Source: JAHFDS01 sp964593795 (lineage in GTDB: Bacteria; Myxococcota_A; Polyangia; JAHFDS01). Taken from it: 64,000 bases of DNA. Of this stretch, positions 16,086-25,262 are shown piece after piece (the stretch's first letter is position 1; every line of letters starts with the position of its first letter). The notes beneath the pieces were generated by a model, which saw only the letters and a program-made list of their open reading frames with translations, had not been told where the DNA came from and searched no databases. The stretch lies in the NCBI GenBank assembly GCA_964593795.1, contig CAZQJC010000095.1:62001-126000 (forward strand). Direction: 5' to 3'. Made by a program: the position numbers and the translations under genes.

Positions 16086-16132
16086 GGATCCAGGATAGCC
16101 CGTGTCGCGAGCGCCCGTGCGTGACGAACTCG

Positions 16133-17083
16133 TTACCTCGGCCAGGCCTTCTCGCGCGCGACTGGCCCCGTCGCGAGGTGCCAGCGCGCGTAGAACCGCG
16201 CGTGCTGCGCTTGCACGCCGCGGTGGCGCGCGTCGCCGCGCCACGCGTCGATGGCCGCCTCCGAGTCCCAGTACGACACCGTGATGCCCGCGCCGTCCGC
16301 GCCGCGCACGCTCTCGACCCCCAGGAACCCAGGCTGCTCGGCCGCGAGGCGCATCATCTCCTCGGCGGCGGGGCCGTAGCTCGCGTCGGCCGTGCGCTCG
16401 GAGAAGAAGACGACCATCCAGCGGCCCGGGGTGCCTTCCTCGGGCGCCGAGCCCGCCGCCACCTCGGCGCTTGCTGCGTTGCACCATGCCTCCATCGCCG
16501 GCAGGGCGAGGAGGGCGTCGACGTACGCGCGCGACGCGTCCGAGAGCTCCACGTCGTAGGTGCGAAACCGGGTGGCGACGGGCGAGAACATCGCGTCGGC
16601 GATGCTGAAGCGGCCGAAGAGGAACGGGCCGCCCTGCCCGAAGCGAGCGCGACAGTCGGCCCAGAGGGCCTCGATGCGGCCGACGTCCGAGGCCGCGGCC
16701 GGCAGGAGCTTGCGACGCGGGTAGCGGCGCGTCACGTCCATCGGGAGCGCCGCCCGGAGCGCGGCGAAGCCCGCGTGCATCTCGTGGCTCACCGCGCGGG
16801 CGATCGCGCGCGCACCGGCGTCGGACGGCCAGAGCGCGGGCACCCGCTCGGCGATCCACTCGCAGATCGCGAGCGACTCCCAGATCGCGAGGCCGCCTGT
16901 GAGGAGCACGGGGACCTTCGCGGTGGGCGAGAGCGCGCAGATGCGCGCCCTGAAGTCGTCCGCCTCGAAGCGGAGCTGGACCTCCTCGAACGGGAGGCCG
17001 GACTGCCTGAGGGCGAGCCAGGGGCGGAGAGACCAGGACGAGAGGTTCTTGTCCCCGATGACGAGCCGCGGATCCTCGGACAC
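16133..17083 (-). CDS. Glutathione S-transferase fused to an antibiotic-biosynthesis-monooxygenase-like domain
   Basis: 316 residues. The N-terminal half is a GST: thioredoxin-like part with SSWSLRPWLAL near 15, cis-Pro motif KVPVL, the ESLAICEW glutathione-binding motif, then a helical domain with FSIADAMFSPV. From about residue 215 a roughly 95-residue ABM-type ferredoxin-like domain follows (RWMVVFFSER, ISYWDSEAAIDAW-like core, HARFYARWHL). The fusion suggests a glutathione-linked heme- or quinone-type oxidation, but the substrate is unknown. An ATG lies six codons upstream, yet GGAGGT sits six bases before the GTG, which is preferred. It runs in the same direction as the MocR gene upstream. 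Confidence 0.85.
   Translation of the reverse strand: MSEDPRLVIGDKNLSSWSLRPWLALRQSGLPFEEVQLRFEADDFRARICALSPTAKVPVLLTGGLAIWESLAICEWIAERVPALWPSDAGARAIARAVSHEMHAGFAALRAALPMDVTRRYPRRKLLPAAASDVGRIEALWADCRARFGQGGPFLFGRFSIADAMFSPVATRFRTYDVELSDASRAYVDALLALPAMEAWCNAASAEVAAGSAPEEGTPGRWMVVFFSERTADASYGPAAEEMMRLAAEQPGFLGVESVRGADGAGITVSYWDSEAAIDAWRGDARHRGVQAQHARFYARWHLATGPVAREKAWPR
16472..16486. promoter_or_regulatory. PhaR-type 15-mer inside the GST fusion
   Basis: TGCTGC-GTT-GCACCA. Confidence 0.35.
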
Positions 17084-17118
17084 CGTCGCACCTCCACGCA
17101 TTCGTGTATCCGGATGGT

Positions 17119-18567
17119 TCACGCGCCCCTCCGCACCGGGGCCTCGCCCACCTGCGATGCCGCGAGATCCCCGACCAGGCGTAGCGCCGCCTCGATGCGC
17201 GCGGACCACGGAAAGCCGCAGCTGATGCGGACGCAGCTCCCGAAGCGGCCACGCGCCGAGAAGATGGGGCCGGGCGCGACGGAGACGCCGCGCTCGAGCG
17301 CCTCGGCCTGCAGGCGCAGCGCATCCACCTGGCGCGGCAGCTCGACCCACAGGACGAAGCCGCCCCTCGGCTGGGAGACGCGGGTGCCCGCGGGGAAGCG
17401 GAGCGCGATCTCCTCGCGGAAGCGCTGCACCTGCTGCGCGAGGCGCGCGCGCATCGTGCGCAGGTGCCGGTCGTAGCCGCCCTTCGCGAGGTACTCGGCG
17501 ACCGCCATCTGCGGCAGGGTCGGCGTGGCGAGCGTGGTCGAGCGCTTGCGCTGCTCGACGGCGCGCTGGTAGCGGCCCGGGACCAGCCAGCCGAGCCGGT
17601 AGCCCGGCGCGAGCGTCTTCGAGATCGAGCCGACGAGGAGCACGTGGCCGGTGGTGTCGAACGCCTTGGCCGGTCGCGGCCTCGCGCCGTCGAAGCCGAG
17701 GTCGCCGTAGACGTCGTCCTCGACGAGCGGCACGTCGTGGCGGGCGCACATGCGCACGAGCCGCTCCTTGCGATCGTCGGGCATGAGCGCGCCGAGCGGG
17801 TTGTCGTAGTTCGGCGAGCACACCACCGCTCGCACGCTCTTCGCGCGCAGCGTCGTCTCGAGTGCGTCGAGATCGAGGCCCGTGTCCGGCGAGCACGGCA
17901 CGTCGAGCGCCTTGAGGCCCATCGACTCGAAGAGCTGCAAGACCCCGAAGTAGGTGGGCGAAGCGACCGCAACGGTGTCGCCCGGCCGCGCGACCGCGCC
18001 GAGCGCGAGGTGCAGCGCCTCGGTGGCGCCGACCGTGGGGATGAACTCGTCCTCGGGCAGCGGCGCTCCCCAGGTGGCCGAGCGCCGCGCGAGCTGTCGG
18101 CGCAGCGTCGCCACCCCCGCGACGCTCTCGTAGTGTGCGCCCGCCGTCGTGGCCTCCCGGGCGAGCGTGGCGAGCGTGCGATTGAGCGCGCGGATCGGGA
18201 GGAGATCGATGCCGGGCACCGCCGAGCCGAGCGGCACGACCGCGGGATCGCGCAGCGAGTCGAGGAGCGCGCGCACGCCCTCGAACACCGAGGGGCGCGA
18301 CGGCACGACGACGAGGCGCGGCCGCTGCTGCGCGGGCGGCAGGGTCTCGCGGCGGCGCACGAAGTGCCCGCTCTTCGGGCGCGTCTCGACGAGGCCCTCG
18401 TTCTCGAGCTGCAGGTACGCGGCGAGCACGGTGGAGATCGACACGCTGCGATCGCGCGCGGTCTTGCGCACGGAGGGCAGGCGATCGCCGGGGCGCAGCG
18501 CGCCGCGGGAGATGAGGGCGCGCAGGTCGGCGGCGACCTGATCGTAGAGGTGGGCTGCTTCCTCCAT
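17119..18567 (-). CDS. MocR/PdxR-family regulator (GntR domain fused to aminotransferase)
   Basis: 482 residues. A GntR winged helix (about 7-72, RPGDRLPSVRKTA and STVLAAYLQLENEGLV) is joined to a fold-type I PLP aminotransferase-like domain with VGATEALHLAL (180s), NPLGALMP, and PLP lysine Lys317 in SISKTLAPGYRLGW. MocR proteins use PLP or amino-acid adducts as signals. The adjacent, divergent EamA exporter is the likely target. An inverted repeat GGTACAG/CTGTACC lies in the shared 131-base region. A TAGCCT hexamer is six bases upstream of the ATG. Confidence 0.93.
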   Translation of the reverse strand: MEEAAHLYDQVAADLRALISRGALRPGDRLPSVRKTARDRSVSISTVLAAYLQLENEGLVETRPKSGHFVRRRETLPPAQQRPRLVVVPSRPSVFEGVRALLDSLRDPAVVPLGSAVPGIDLLPIRALNRTLATLAREATTAGAHYESVAGVATLRRQLARRSATWGAPLPEDEFIPTVGATEALHLALGAVARPGDTVAVASPTYFGVLQLFESMGLKALDVPCSPDTGLDLDALETTLRAKSVRAVVCSPNYDNPLGALMPDDRKERLVRMCARHDVPLVEDDVYGDLGFDGARPRPAKAFDTTGHVLLVGSISKTLAPGYRLGWLVPGRYQRAVEQRKRSTTLATPTLPQMAVAEYLAKGGYDRHLRTMRARLAQQVQRFREEIALRFPAGTRVSQPRGGFVLWVELPRQVDALRLQAEALERGVSVAPGPIFSARGRFGSCVRISCGFPWSARIEAALRLVGDLAASQVGEAPVRRGA

Positions 18568-18601
18568 GCCTCGAGGCTACCAGAGCGCGCTCGCAGAGAT
18601 G

Positions 18602-18646
18602 GGTACAGATATTTTCGGTGTGAGCAGATCAGATGGAAACTGTACC
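18602..18646. promoter_or_regulatory. Putative MocR operator pair
   Basis: GGTACAG (18602-18608) and CTGTACC (18640-18646) form a perfect seven-base inverted repeat separated by 31 bases. It lies in the AT-richer divergent region between the MocR and EamA genes. Half-site spacing of about 38 bases fits binding by a dimer with widely spaced helix-turn-helix heads or by two dimers. Confidence 0.65.
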
Positions 18647-18698
18647 TGCCTGACAGCGGGGGTCCTGAACCCTGGCAAGGCCGAGGCGCGCGCCCACA

Positions 18699-19616
18699 AT
18701 GGAGGCCGTGAGCGTATCCTCCTCTCGACCCGTGTCGTCGCTCCCCGTCCCCTCGGTCGCTCCTGGCTCGCGCGCGGTGATCGGCCTGTGCCTCGTCGCC
18801 GTCTACGTGATCTGGGGCTCGACCTACCTCGCGCTCCGCTACGTCGTGGAGGGTATGCCGGCCCTGCTCGCCGGCGGCCTGCGCTACGTCAGCGCGGGAG
18901 TGATCCTCTACGTGGCGCTGCGCCTGCGGGGGGCGCCGCGCCCAACGCTGCGAGAGTGGGCCTTCTCGGTGCCGATCGGGGCGCTCCTGTTCCTCGTGGG
19001 CAACGGCTTCGTCGCGCTGGCAGAGAAGGACGTCGCCTCGGGTCTCGCGGCCACGATGTGCGCGGCCATGCCGGTCTTCGTGGCGGCGCTCGTCGCGCTC
19101 TCGGGCGAGCGGCCGACCTTGCGCGAGTGGGGCGGCCTGCTGCTCGGCTTCGGTGGTGTGGCGCTCATGAGCCTCGGGGATCTGCGCGCGACGCCGCGCG
19201 CCGGCATCCTGCTCGTCCTGGCGCCCATCGGCTGGGCGATCGGCTCGGTCCTCTCGCGGCGCCTGCCGCTGCCGCCCGGCTTGCTCTCGGCCGCCACGCA
19301 GATGATCACCGGCGGCGTCGTGCTCGGCGTGGCGGGCCTGCTCACGGGAGAGCGCTGGCCCGAGGTCGTGCCGGCGCGCGCGATCGGCGCGCTCGTGTAC
19401 CTCGTGATCGCCGGCTCGATCGTGGGGTTCTCGGCGTACTCGCACCTCCTGCGGCACGCGCGGCCCGCGACGGCGACGAGCTACGCCTACGTGAACCCGG
19501 TGCTGGCCGTGCTCCTCGGGGCGGCGCTCGCCGGCGAGCACCCGGGGCCCTCCACTCTGCTCGGCGGCGTGCTCGTGATCGGGGGCGTCGCCCTGGTCCT
19601 CGGCCGCCGCCGCTAG
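18699..19616 (+). CDS. EamA/DMT-family transporter
   Basis: 305 residues, ten predicted membrane segments in two EamA repeats. The first begins with IWGSTYLALRY near residue 39, and the second carries the ARPATATSYAYVNPVLAVLLG motif typical of RhaT/YedA-type exporters. Probably exports an amino acid or related metabolite. Its divergent MocR neighbour and the shared GGTACAG/CTGTACC repeat suggest PLP- or amino-acid-responsive control. The ATG at 18699 has no strong ribosome site. Confidence 0.9.
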   Translation: MEAVSVSSSRPVSSLPVPSVAPGSRAVIGLCLVAVYVIWGSTYLALRYVVEGMPALLAGGLRYVSAGVILYVALRLRGAPRPTLREWAFSVPIGALLFLVGNGFVALAEKDVASGLAATMCAAMPVFVAALVALSGERPTLREWGGLLLGFGGVALMSLGDLRATPRAGILLVLAPIGWAIGSVLSRRLPLPPGLLSAATQMITGGVVLGVAGLLTGERWPEVVPARAIGALVYLVIAGSIVGFSAYSHLLRHARPATATSYAYVNPVLAVLLGAALAGEHPGPSTLLGGVLVIGGVALVLGRRR

Positions 19617-19673
19617 CTTGGCCAGCGCCGGCTCCGTGCGCGGCGTGACCCGAGGCGCGGTACGCTGCGGGGG

Positions 19674-20756
19674 GTGCTCCGTCGAATTCGCCTGGGCGCA
19701 TGGGTCGTGGGGGCGCTCGTGGCGCTCGCGATCGACGCGCACGCCCAGCCCATGCAGGTCTTGGTGCGGCTCGACGGGCGCGCCTCAGAGCCCCTCCTCG
19801 CGCGAGTACGTGGCCAGTCGAGCGATCTGCCGGTCGTGCTCGAGGTGCAGCGTGGTCCCCTCGAGGGGTCGCTGCGCGAGCAGATCGTGGCCGCGGCGGA
19901 CCTCGCGCGCTCGCGCGGGGCGCGGGCGATCGTGTGGTTCGTGGCGGCCGATCGGGAGGTAGTCGTCCACGTGATGGAGCCGGGCGCCTCGCGGGTCCTC
20001 GTGCGCCGCGTCGCCGCGGAGGAGGCCGGGGCGCGGGGGCGCTCGGCGATGCTCGAGGCGTCCGCGGTCGTGGTCAGGGGCGCGCTGCGCGCGCTGTCGG
20101 CCGGCGGCGAGATCGGCGTCGTGGTGACGGCGGCGCCGGAGCGCTCGGAGCCCCCTGCGCGGCCCTCGCCACCGCCGCCCGTCGTCCCGCCGCTGCCCGC
20201 CGTCCCACCGCCGGTCGTCCCACCGCCGGCCCCCGCCCGCGCTGCGTGGGCGCTCGAGGCGTCGGGCCAGCTCGTGGCCGATGGTGCAGTGCAACATGCG
20301 GGGCTCGGCGCGCGGCTCGAGCGGCGCTTCGGGCGGCTGTCGCTGGGCGTCTTTGGCGCCACGGGCCCGGCCGCGGGCCGGGACGACGGGCGCTCGGTGG
20401 TCGAGCTCGCGCGGCACCAGGGGGCCGGCGTCGCCGGCTTCGCGCTGGTGGAGGGTGACCTGCGCCTCTCGCTCGGCCTCGCGGGCGGTGTCGTCGCGTA
20501 TCAGCGCTCGACCACGGTGGTGCGCGGCCTCCAGGCGACGCCGGGCAGGACGACGTTCGCGGGCCTCGTGGCTCCGGAGGTGCGCCTCGGGATCCGCCTC
20601 GCGGGTCCGTTCGGCCTGGTCGTGTGGGCCGCCGCGGACGTGGTCGCGGGCGCGCCCGAGCTCGTGTACGAGACCGCGGCCGGGGTCGAGGTGCGGGACC
20701 GGCTCTGGGTCGTGCAGCCGCGCGGGGGGCTCGGCGTCGCGATCGAGGGGCCATGA
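19674..20756 (+). CDS. Exported protein with Pro-rich linker and barrel-like C-terminus, unknown
   Basis: 360 residues from a GTG. The signal peptide ends at DAHA (about 23). Residues 24-145 form a compact alpha/beta-looking domain. A Pro-rich linker (about 155-190, with PPPPVVPPLP-type repeats) leads to a C-terminal set of alternating beta strands (about 195-360) that resembles a small outer-membrane barrel or surface beta-domain. No family was recognised. The ECF sigma gene begins 85 bases downstream, so a link to envelope stress is possible. A PhaR-type 15-mer occurs at 20282. Confidence 0.7.
   Translation: MLRRIRLGAWVVGALVALAIDAHAQPMQVLVRLDGRASEPLLARVRGQSSDLPVVLEVQRGPLEGSLREQIVAAADLARSRGARAIVWFVAADREVVVHVMEPGASRVLVRRVAAEEAGARGRSAMLEASAVVVRGALRALSAGGEIGVVVTAAPERSEPPARPSPPPPVVPPLPAVPPPVVPPPAPARAAWALEASGQLVADGAVQHAGLGARLERRFGRLSLGVFGATGPAAGRDDGRSVVELARHQGAGVAGFALVEGDLRLSLGLAGGVVAYQRSTTVVRGLQATPGRTTFAGLVAPEVRLGIRLAGPFGLVVWAAADVVAGAPELVYETAAGVEVRDRLWVVQPRGGLGVAIEGP
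20282..20296. promoter_or_regulatory. PhaR-type 15-mer inside the gene at 19674
   Basis: TGGTGC-AGT-GCAACA. Last match seen; none was noticed in the remaining 43 kb. Confidence 0.4.
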
Positions 20757-20794
20757 GGGGTGCGCTCGAAAATCGACTGGGACCCGCCACCCCG

Positions 20795-20827
20795 GTTGAC
20801 CCGATTCGCCCCCAGGCTCCCTCCTTC
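20795..20827 (+). promoter_or_regulatory. ECF-sigma promoter P1 (autoregulation)
   Basis: GTTGACCCGAT, 15 bases, then CTCCTTC, located 15 bases before the sigma-factor ATG. The same two elements at the same spacing occur at 22159-22191. Confidence 0.7.
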
Positions 20828-20841
20828 TCCCCAAGACCGAC

Positions 20842-21378
20842 ATGAGCACGTCGGCCGAGGACGACCGCATCGGGAGGGCGGCGCGCGGAGATCGCGCGGC
20901 TGCGTCCGCGCTCGCGGCCGAGCTGTTGCCACGCGTGCGCAACCTGGTGAGATATCTCGTGCGAGGCGATGCAGAGGTGGACGACATGGCCCAGGAAGCG
21001 CTGATCGCGATCTTGAAGGGGCTCCCCACGTACCGTGGAGAGGGCAGCTTCAAGTCCTGGTCGGACCGCATCGTGGCGCGCACCACGTTCGCCTACCTCA
21101 AGCGCAAGCGCGCCGACGTGAGCGAGGCGGCGGAGGCCGCCACGGAGCTCGAGCCGCCCGCGGCCCCGGGGCGCGGCGACGACTACGTGGCGCGGCGCCA
21201 GCTCGCTCGCGTGCTCGACCGGTTGCCGACCGAGCAGCGGCACGCCATCGTGCTGCACCATTGCATGGGCCTGTCCGTGCCCGAGGTCGCCGAGGCCCTC
21301 GGCGTGCCCTTCGACACAGCCAAGAGCCGAATCCGCCTCGGCATGGCGAGCCTGCGTACGAAGCTGGAGGAGACGTGA
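20842..21378 (+). CDS. ECF-type RNA polymerase sigma factor
   Basis: 178 residues. Region 2 (about 20-90, VRNLVRYLVRGDAEVDDMAQEALIAI) recognises the -10. Region 4 (about 120-175, LDRLPTEQRHAIVLHHCMGLSVPEVAEALGVPFDTAKSRI) recognises the -35. Its stop overlaps the GTG of a membrane protein that is probably its anti-sigma partner. A promoter motif upstream is repeated before the downstream lipoprotein gene, which defines a small regulon and autoregulation. There is no Shine-Dalgarno at the ATG. Confidence 0.93.
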   Translation: MSTSAEDDRIGRAARGDRAAASALAAELLPRVRNLVRYLVRGDAEVDDMAQEALIAILKGLPTYRGEGSFKSWSDRIVARTTFAYLKRKRADVSEAAEAATELEPPAAPGRGDDYVARRQLARVLDRLPTEQRHAIVLHHCMGLSVPEVAEALGVPFDTAKSRIRLGMASLRTKLEET

Positions 21379-22163
21379 GCGCCAGGGACGACGAGCTCGC
21401 GCGCCTGCTCGACCTCGAGGGAGCCGGCCCCGCGTCTGCCATCGCGGAGGCGCGCGCCGCCGCGATGGTGGAAGCCGCGCTCGTCGGTGCGGGCTTCGCC
21501 CCCCCGGCATCCGTGAAAACGGATGCGTCAAGGCGCATGCATCTGCGCAGGCCGTTCTGGCTGGCGCTCGGCGGGGTGTTCGCCGCGGGCCTCGCGACGG
21601 CCGCGTACCTCGGCACGCGCGGCGCTGCTCGGACGGATCGCCCCTCGTCCGTGACGCCCCTGCCGGCGCCGCCGCCGGCCGAGGCGCCGACGGATGCGGC
21701 CCCCGCGCTGGTCCCTGCGCCGCCCGCCCCGGTCGAGCCCGAGGCGCCCTCGCGTCCGGGGCCGCGCCCCGCCCGCAGAGAGGTCGACGAGTGGCTGGCG
21801 CGAGCGAACGCCCTGCGGGGGCAGAGGCGCTGGACGGCGGCGGACGCGCTCTACGCGCGCGTCGCGAAGGCGGCCCCGCGCACGGCCGCCGCGCACGTCG
21901 CGCTCGTGGCGTCGGGGACGCTGCACCTCGAGCACCTCGGCGATCCGGCCGGTGCGCGCCAGCGCTTCCGGGCGGCCCTCTCGGCGAGGCAGGAGGGCGC
22001 CGTCGCCGAGGAGGCCCGCTTCGGTCTCGCCGAGGCGGCCCGCCGCACCGGCAACGTCCGCGCCGAGGCGGCCGCGCTGCGCGAGCTCGTGCGCAGGCAC
22101 CCCGCCTCGCCCCTCGTGCCCCGGGCCCAGAAACGCCTCGGAGAAATCGCCCCGGCGCGTTGA
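21375..22163 (+). CDS. Membrane-anchored TPR-like protein, probable anti-sigma factor
   Basis: 262 residues from a GTG overlapping the sigma stop (GTGA). Residues 1-50 are a short cytosolic helical region with no zinc motif seen. One membrane segment lies at about 59-79 (FWLALGGVFAAGLATAAYLG). A Pro/Ala-rich stretch (90-135) then leads to helical repeats like tetratricopeptides (about 140-260, RANALRGQRRWTAADALYARV, FRAALSAR, LRELVRRHPASPLVPRAQKRL). The topology, coupled to a sigma gene, fits a transmembrane anti-sigma with a periplasmic TPR sensor. The assignment rests on context and layout rather than a recognised domain. Confidence 0.75.
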   Translation: MSARDDELARLLDLEGAGPASAIAEARAAAMVEAALVGAGFAPPASVKTDASRRMHLRRPFWLALGGVFAAGLATAAYLGTRGAARTDRPSSVTPLPAPPPAEAPTDAAPALVPAPPAPVEPEAPSRPGPRPARREVDEWLARANALRGQRRWTAADALYARVAKAAPRTAAAHVALVASGTLHLEHLGDPAGARQRFRAALSARQEGAVAEEARFGLAEAARRTGNVRAEAAALRELVRRHPASPLVPRAQKRLGEIAPAR

Positions 22164-22191
22164 CCCGATCCGCCCGGCCCCGCGCTCCTTC
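22159..22191 (+). promoter_or_regulatory. ECF-sigma promoter P2
   Basis: GTTGACCCGAT, 15 bases, CTCCTTC, overlapping the stop of the anti-sigma gene. Identical elements and spacing to P1. The position of the -10 element argues for the downstream ATG at 22204 rather than 22195. Confidence 0.7.
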
Positions 22192-22203
22192 AAGATGAGA
22201 GCG

Positions 22204-23634
22204 ATGAGGACGACCGGCCCGATGGTGGCATTCCCCTTCCCGCACCGGCCTGGCCGGTGGGCGCTCTCACTTCTCCTGCTCTGGGGCCCTGCCTGCGCGG
22301 CCCGCGACACCGTGGCCAGCGCGACCGGTCCCGCCGGCCTCGGGGGCGCCGGAGCGGCTGGGATGGCAGGCGGAGCCGGCACGGGCGCGACCGGTGGGGC
22401 CGGGGTGGGCGGCCAGACCGAATACTGCCAGGGCTCGGGGCCGCCGATCGTCGTCGGTGACACGCAGACGCTCGGGCCCGCGGCCTGTGGCGGCCGGGTC
22501 GCCGAGCGGACGTTCCGCTTCGCCGTGTGCACGTGCGAGGGCTACACCACCAGCACCGCCCTCACGACGGACTCCTTCGACAGCCGGCAGGGGCCCTGGG
22601 CGCCCGGGCACAGCGGCGGCTCGGTGGGCACGAACGGCGCCCTCGATTCGAACGCGGCGCTCCAGATCGGCGGATCGCTGTGGGTCTCGGGGGCCGCCGG
22701 CGTGCGCGCCGCCGTCCGCCTCGACGTGGCGGCCGATCTCCAGGACGCGGGCCCGCTCTTCGGCGGAGGGCAGGTCGATATTCGTAGAGACGCATATGTG
22801 GCCGGCGACGTCACGCTCGGCTCGCTGGGCGTGGCGGGACGACTCGTCGTGCCCGCAGGGCGCACGATCTCGGCGCCGGCGGGGACCGTCGCGAGCACCT
22901 CGCGCGCGGAGGTGCGGGTCGCGCCGCCGTGCGCCTGCGGGGCGAGCGACCTCGTGGACCTCGCGGCGTTCGTCGCCGCGCACCGCACCGACCACGACAA
23001 CGCGCGGATCGGGCTCGACCCCACGCGCCTCGCGCGGCTCTCGGGGCCGACCACGCTGGAGCTACCCTGCGGGCGCTACTACGTGGACGCCATCGGCGGC
23101 GACGGGGCGCTGACCCTGCGCATCGGCGGGCGCACGGCGCTCTTCGTCGGTGGCAACGCCGACCTCCGTCGCGCCTTCCACGTGGAGCTCGCCCCCGGGG
23201 GCGAGCTCGACCTCCTCGTTGCGGGGACGCTCTCCGCCGCGGACGAGCTGCGCCTCGGCGCCCCGGAGCAGCCGGCGAGGGCGCGCCTCTACGTGGGCGG
23301 CGCCGGGACGCTCGCGCTCGCGGGCGGCACGCTCCTCGGTGGCAACCTCTACGCACCGGGATCGGAGCTGCAGCTCTCGGCCGGGGCCGAGGTGTTCGGC
23401 TCGCTCTTCGTGCGGCGCCTCGTGACGAGCGCGCCGCTGACCGTGCACTACGACACGGCCGTCCTCGATGCGGGCGCAGAGTGCCCGGGCGGGGTGCCGA
23501 CGACCTGCACGACGTGCCTCGACTGTCGAAACCAGGCCTGCATCGCAGGTCAGTGCGGCGCCTGCACGGACACCAGCCAGTGCTGCGCGCCGCTCCTCTG
23601 CTTCCGCGGGGAGTGCATCGCGGAAATCGGCTGA
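22204..23634 (+). CDS. Surface lipoprotein with bactofilin-like beta repeats and Cys-rich tail
   Basis: 476 residues. Signal peptide with lipobox-like WGPAC, then a Gly/Ala-rich linker (about 30-65). The body (about 120-370) alternates short beta strands with Gly turns (GSLWVSGAAGV, GGQVDIRRDAYVAGDVTLGSLGVAGRLVVPAG), as in right-handed helical or polymer-forming domains such as bactofilin and DUF7305-like proteins. The C-terminal 45 residues hold about ten Cys, a common myxobacterial surface module. An ATG three codons upstream is disfavoured because promoter P2 would start transcription at or after it. It is probably the effector gene of the ECF sigma unit. Confidence 0.78.
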   Translation: MRTTGPMVAFPFPHRPGRWALSLLLLWGPACAARDTVASATGPAGLGGAGAAGMAGGAGTGATGGAGVGGQTEYCQGSGPPIVVGDTQTLGPAACGGRVAERTFRFAVCTCEGYTTSTALTTDSFDSRQGPWAPGHSGGSVGTNGALDSNAALQIGGSLWVSGAAGVRAAVRLDVAADLQDAGPLFGGGQVDIRRDAYVAGDVTLGSLGVAGRLVVPAGRTISAPAGTVASTSRAEVRVAPPCACGASDLVDLAAFVAAHRTDHDNARIGLDPTRLARLSGPTTLELPCGRYYVDAIGGDGALTLRIGGRTALFVGGNADLRRAFHVELAPGGELDLLVAGTLSAADELRLGAPEQPARARLYVGGAGTLALAGGTLLGGNLYAPGSELQLSAGAEVFGSLFVRRLVTSAPLTVHYDTAVLDAGAECPGGVPTTCTTCLDCRNQACIAGQCGACTDTSQCCAPLLCFRGECIAEIG

Positions 23635-23671
23635 CGTAACCGCAACGGCTCGGAAAAGGACGAGGTGTGAG

Positions 23672-25213
<1,542 letters not shown>

Positions 25214-25262
25214 CGCTCTCGATCCGAGATATATCCGCTTGTGCGGATGTGTAGGATTCGAT

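Noticed and set aside
14640..19742. A 1700-residue minus-strand open frame
   Set aside because: It runs across the MocR, GST and other genes and is an artefact of GC-rich codon bias; only its C-terminal 481 residues (the phosphoesterase from 16085) are real.
21245..21270. Another PhaR-type site at TGCTGC...TGCATG
   Set aside because: The spacing between half-sites is five bases, not three, and the right arm does not match.
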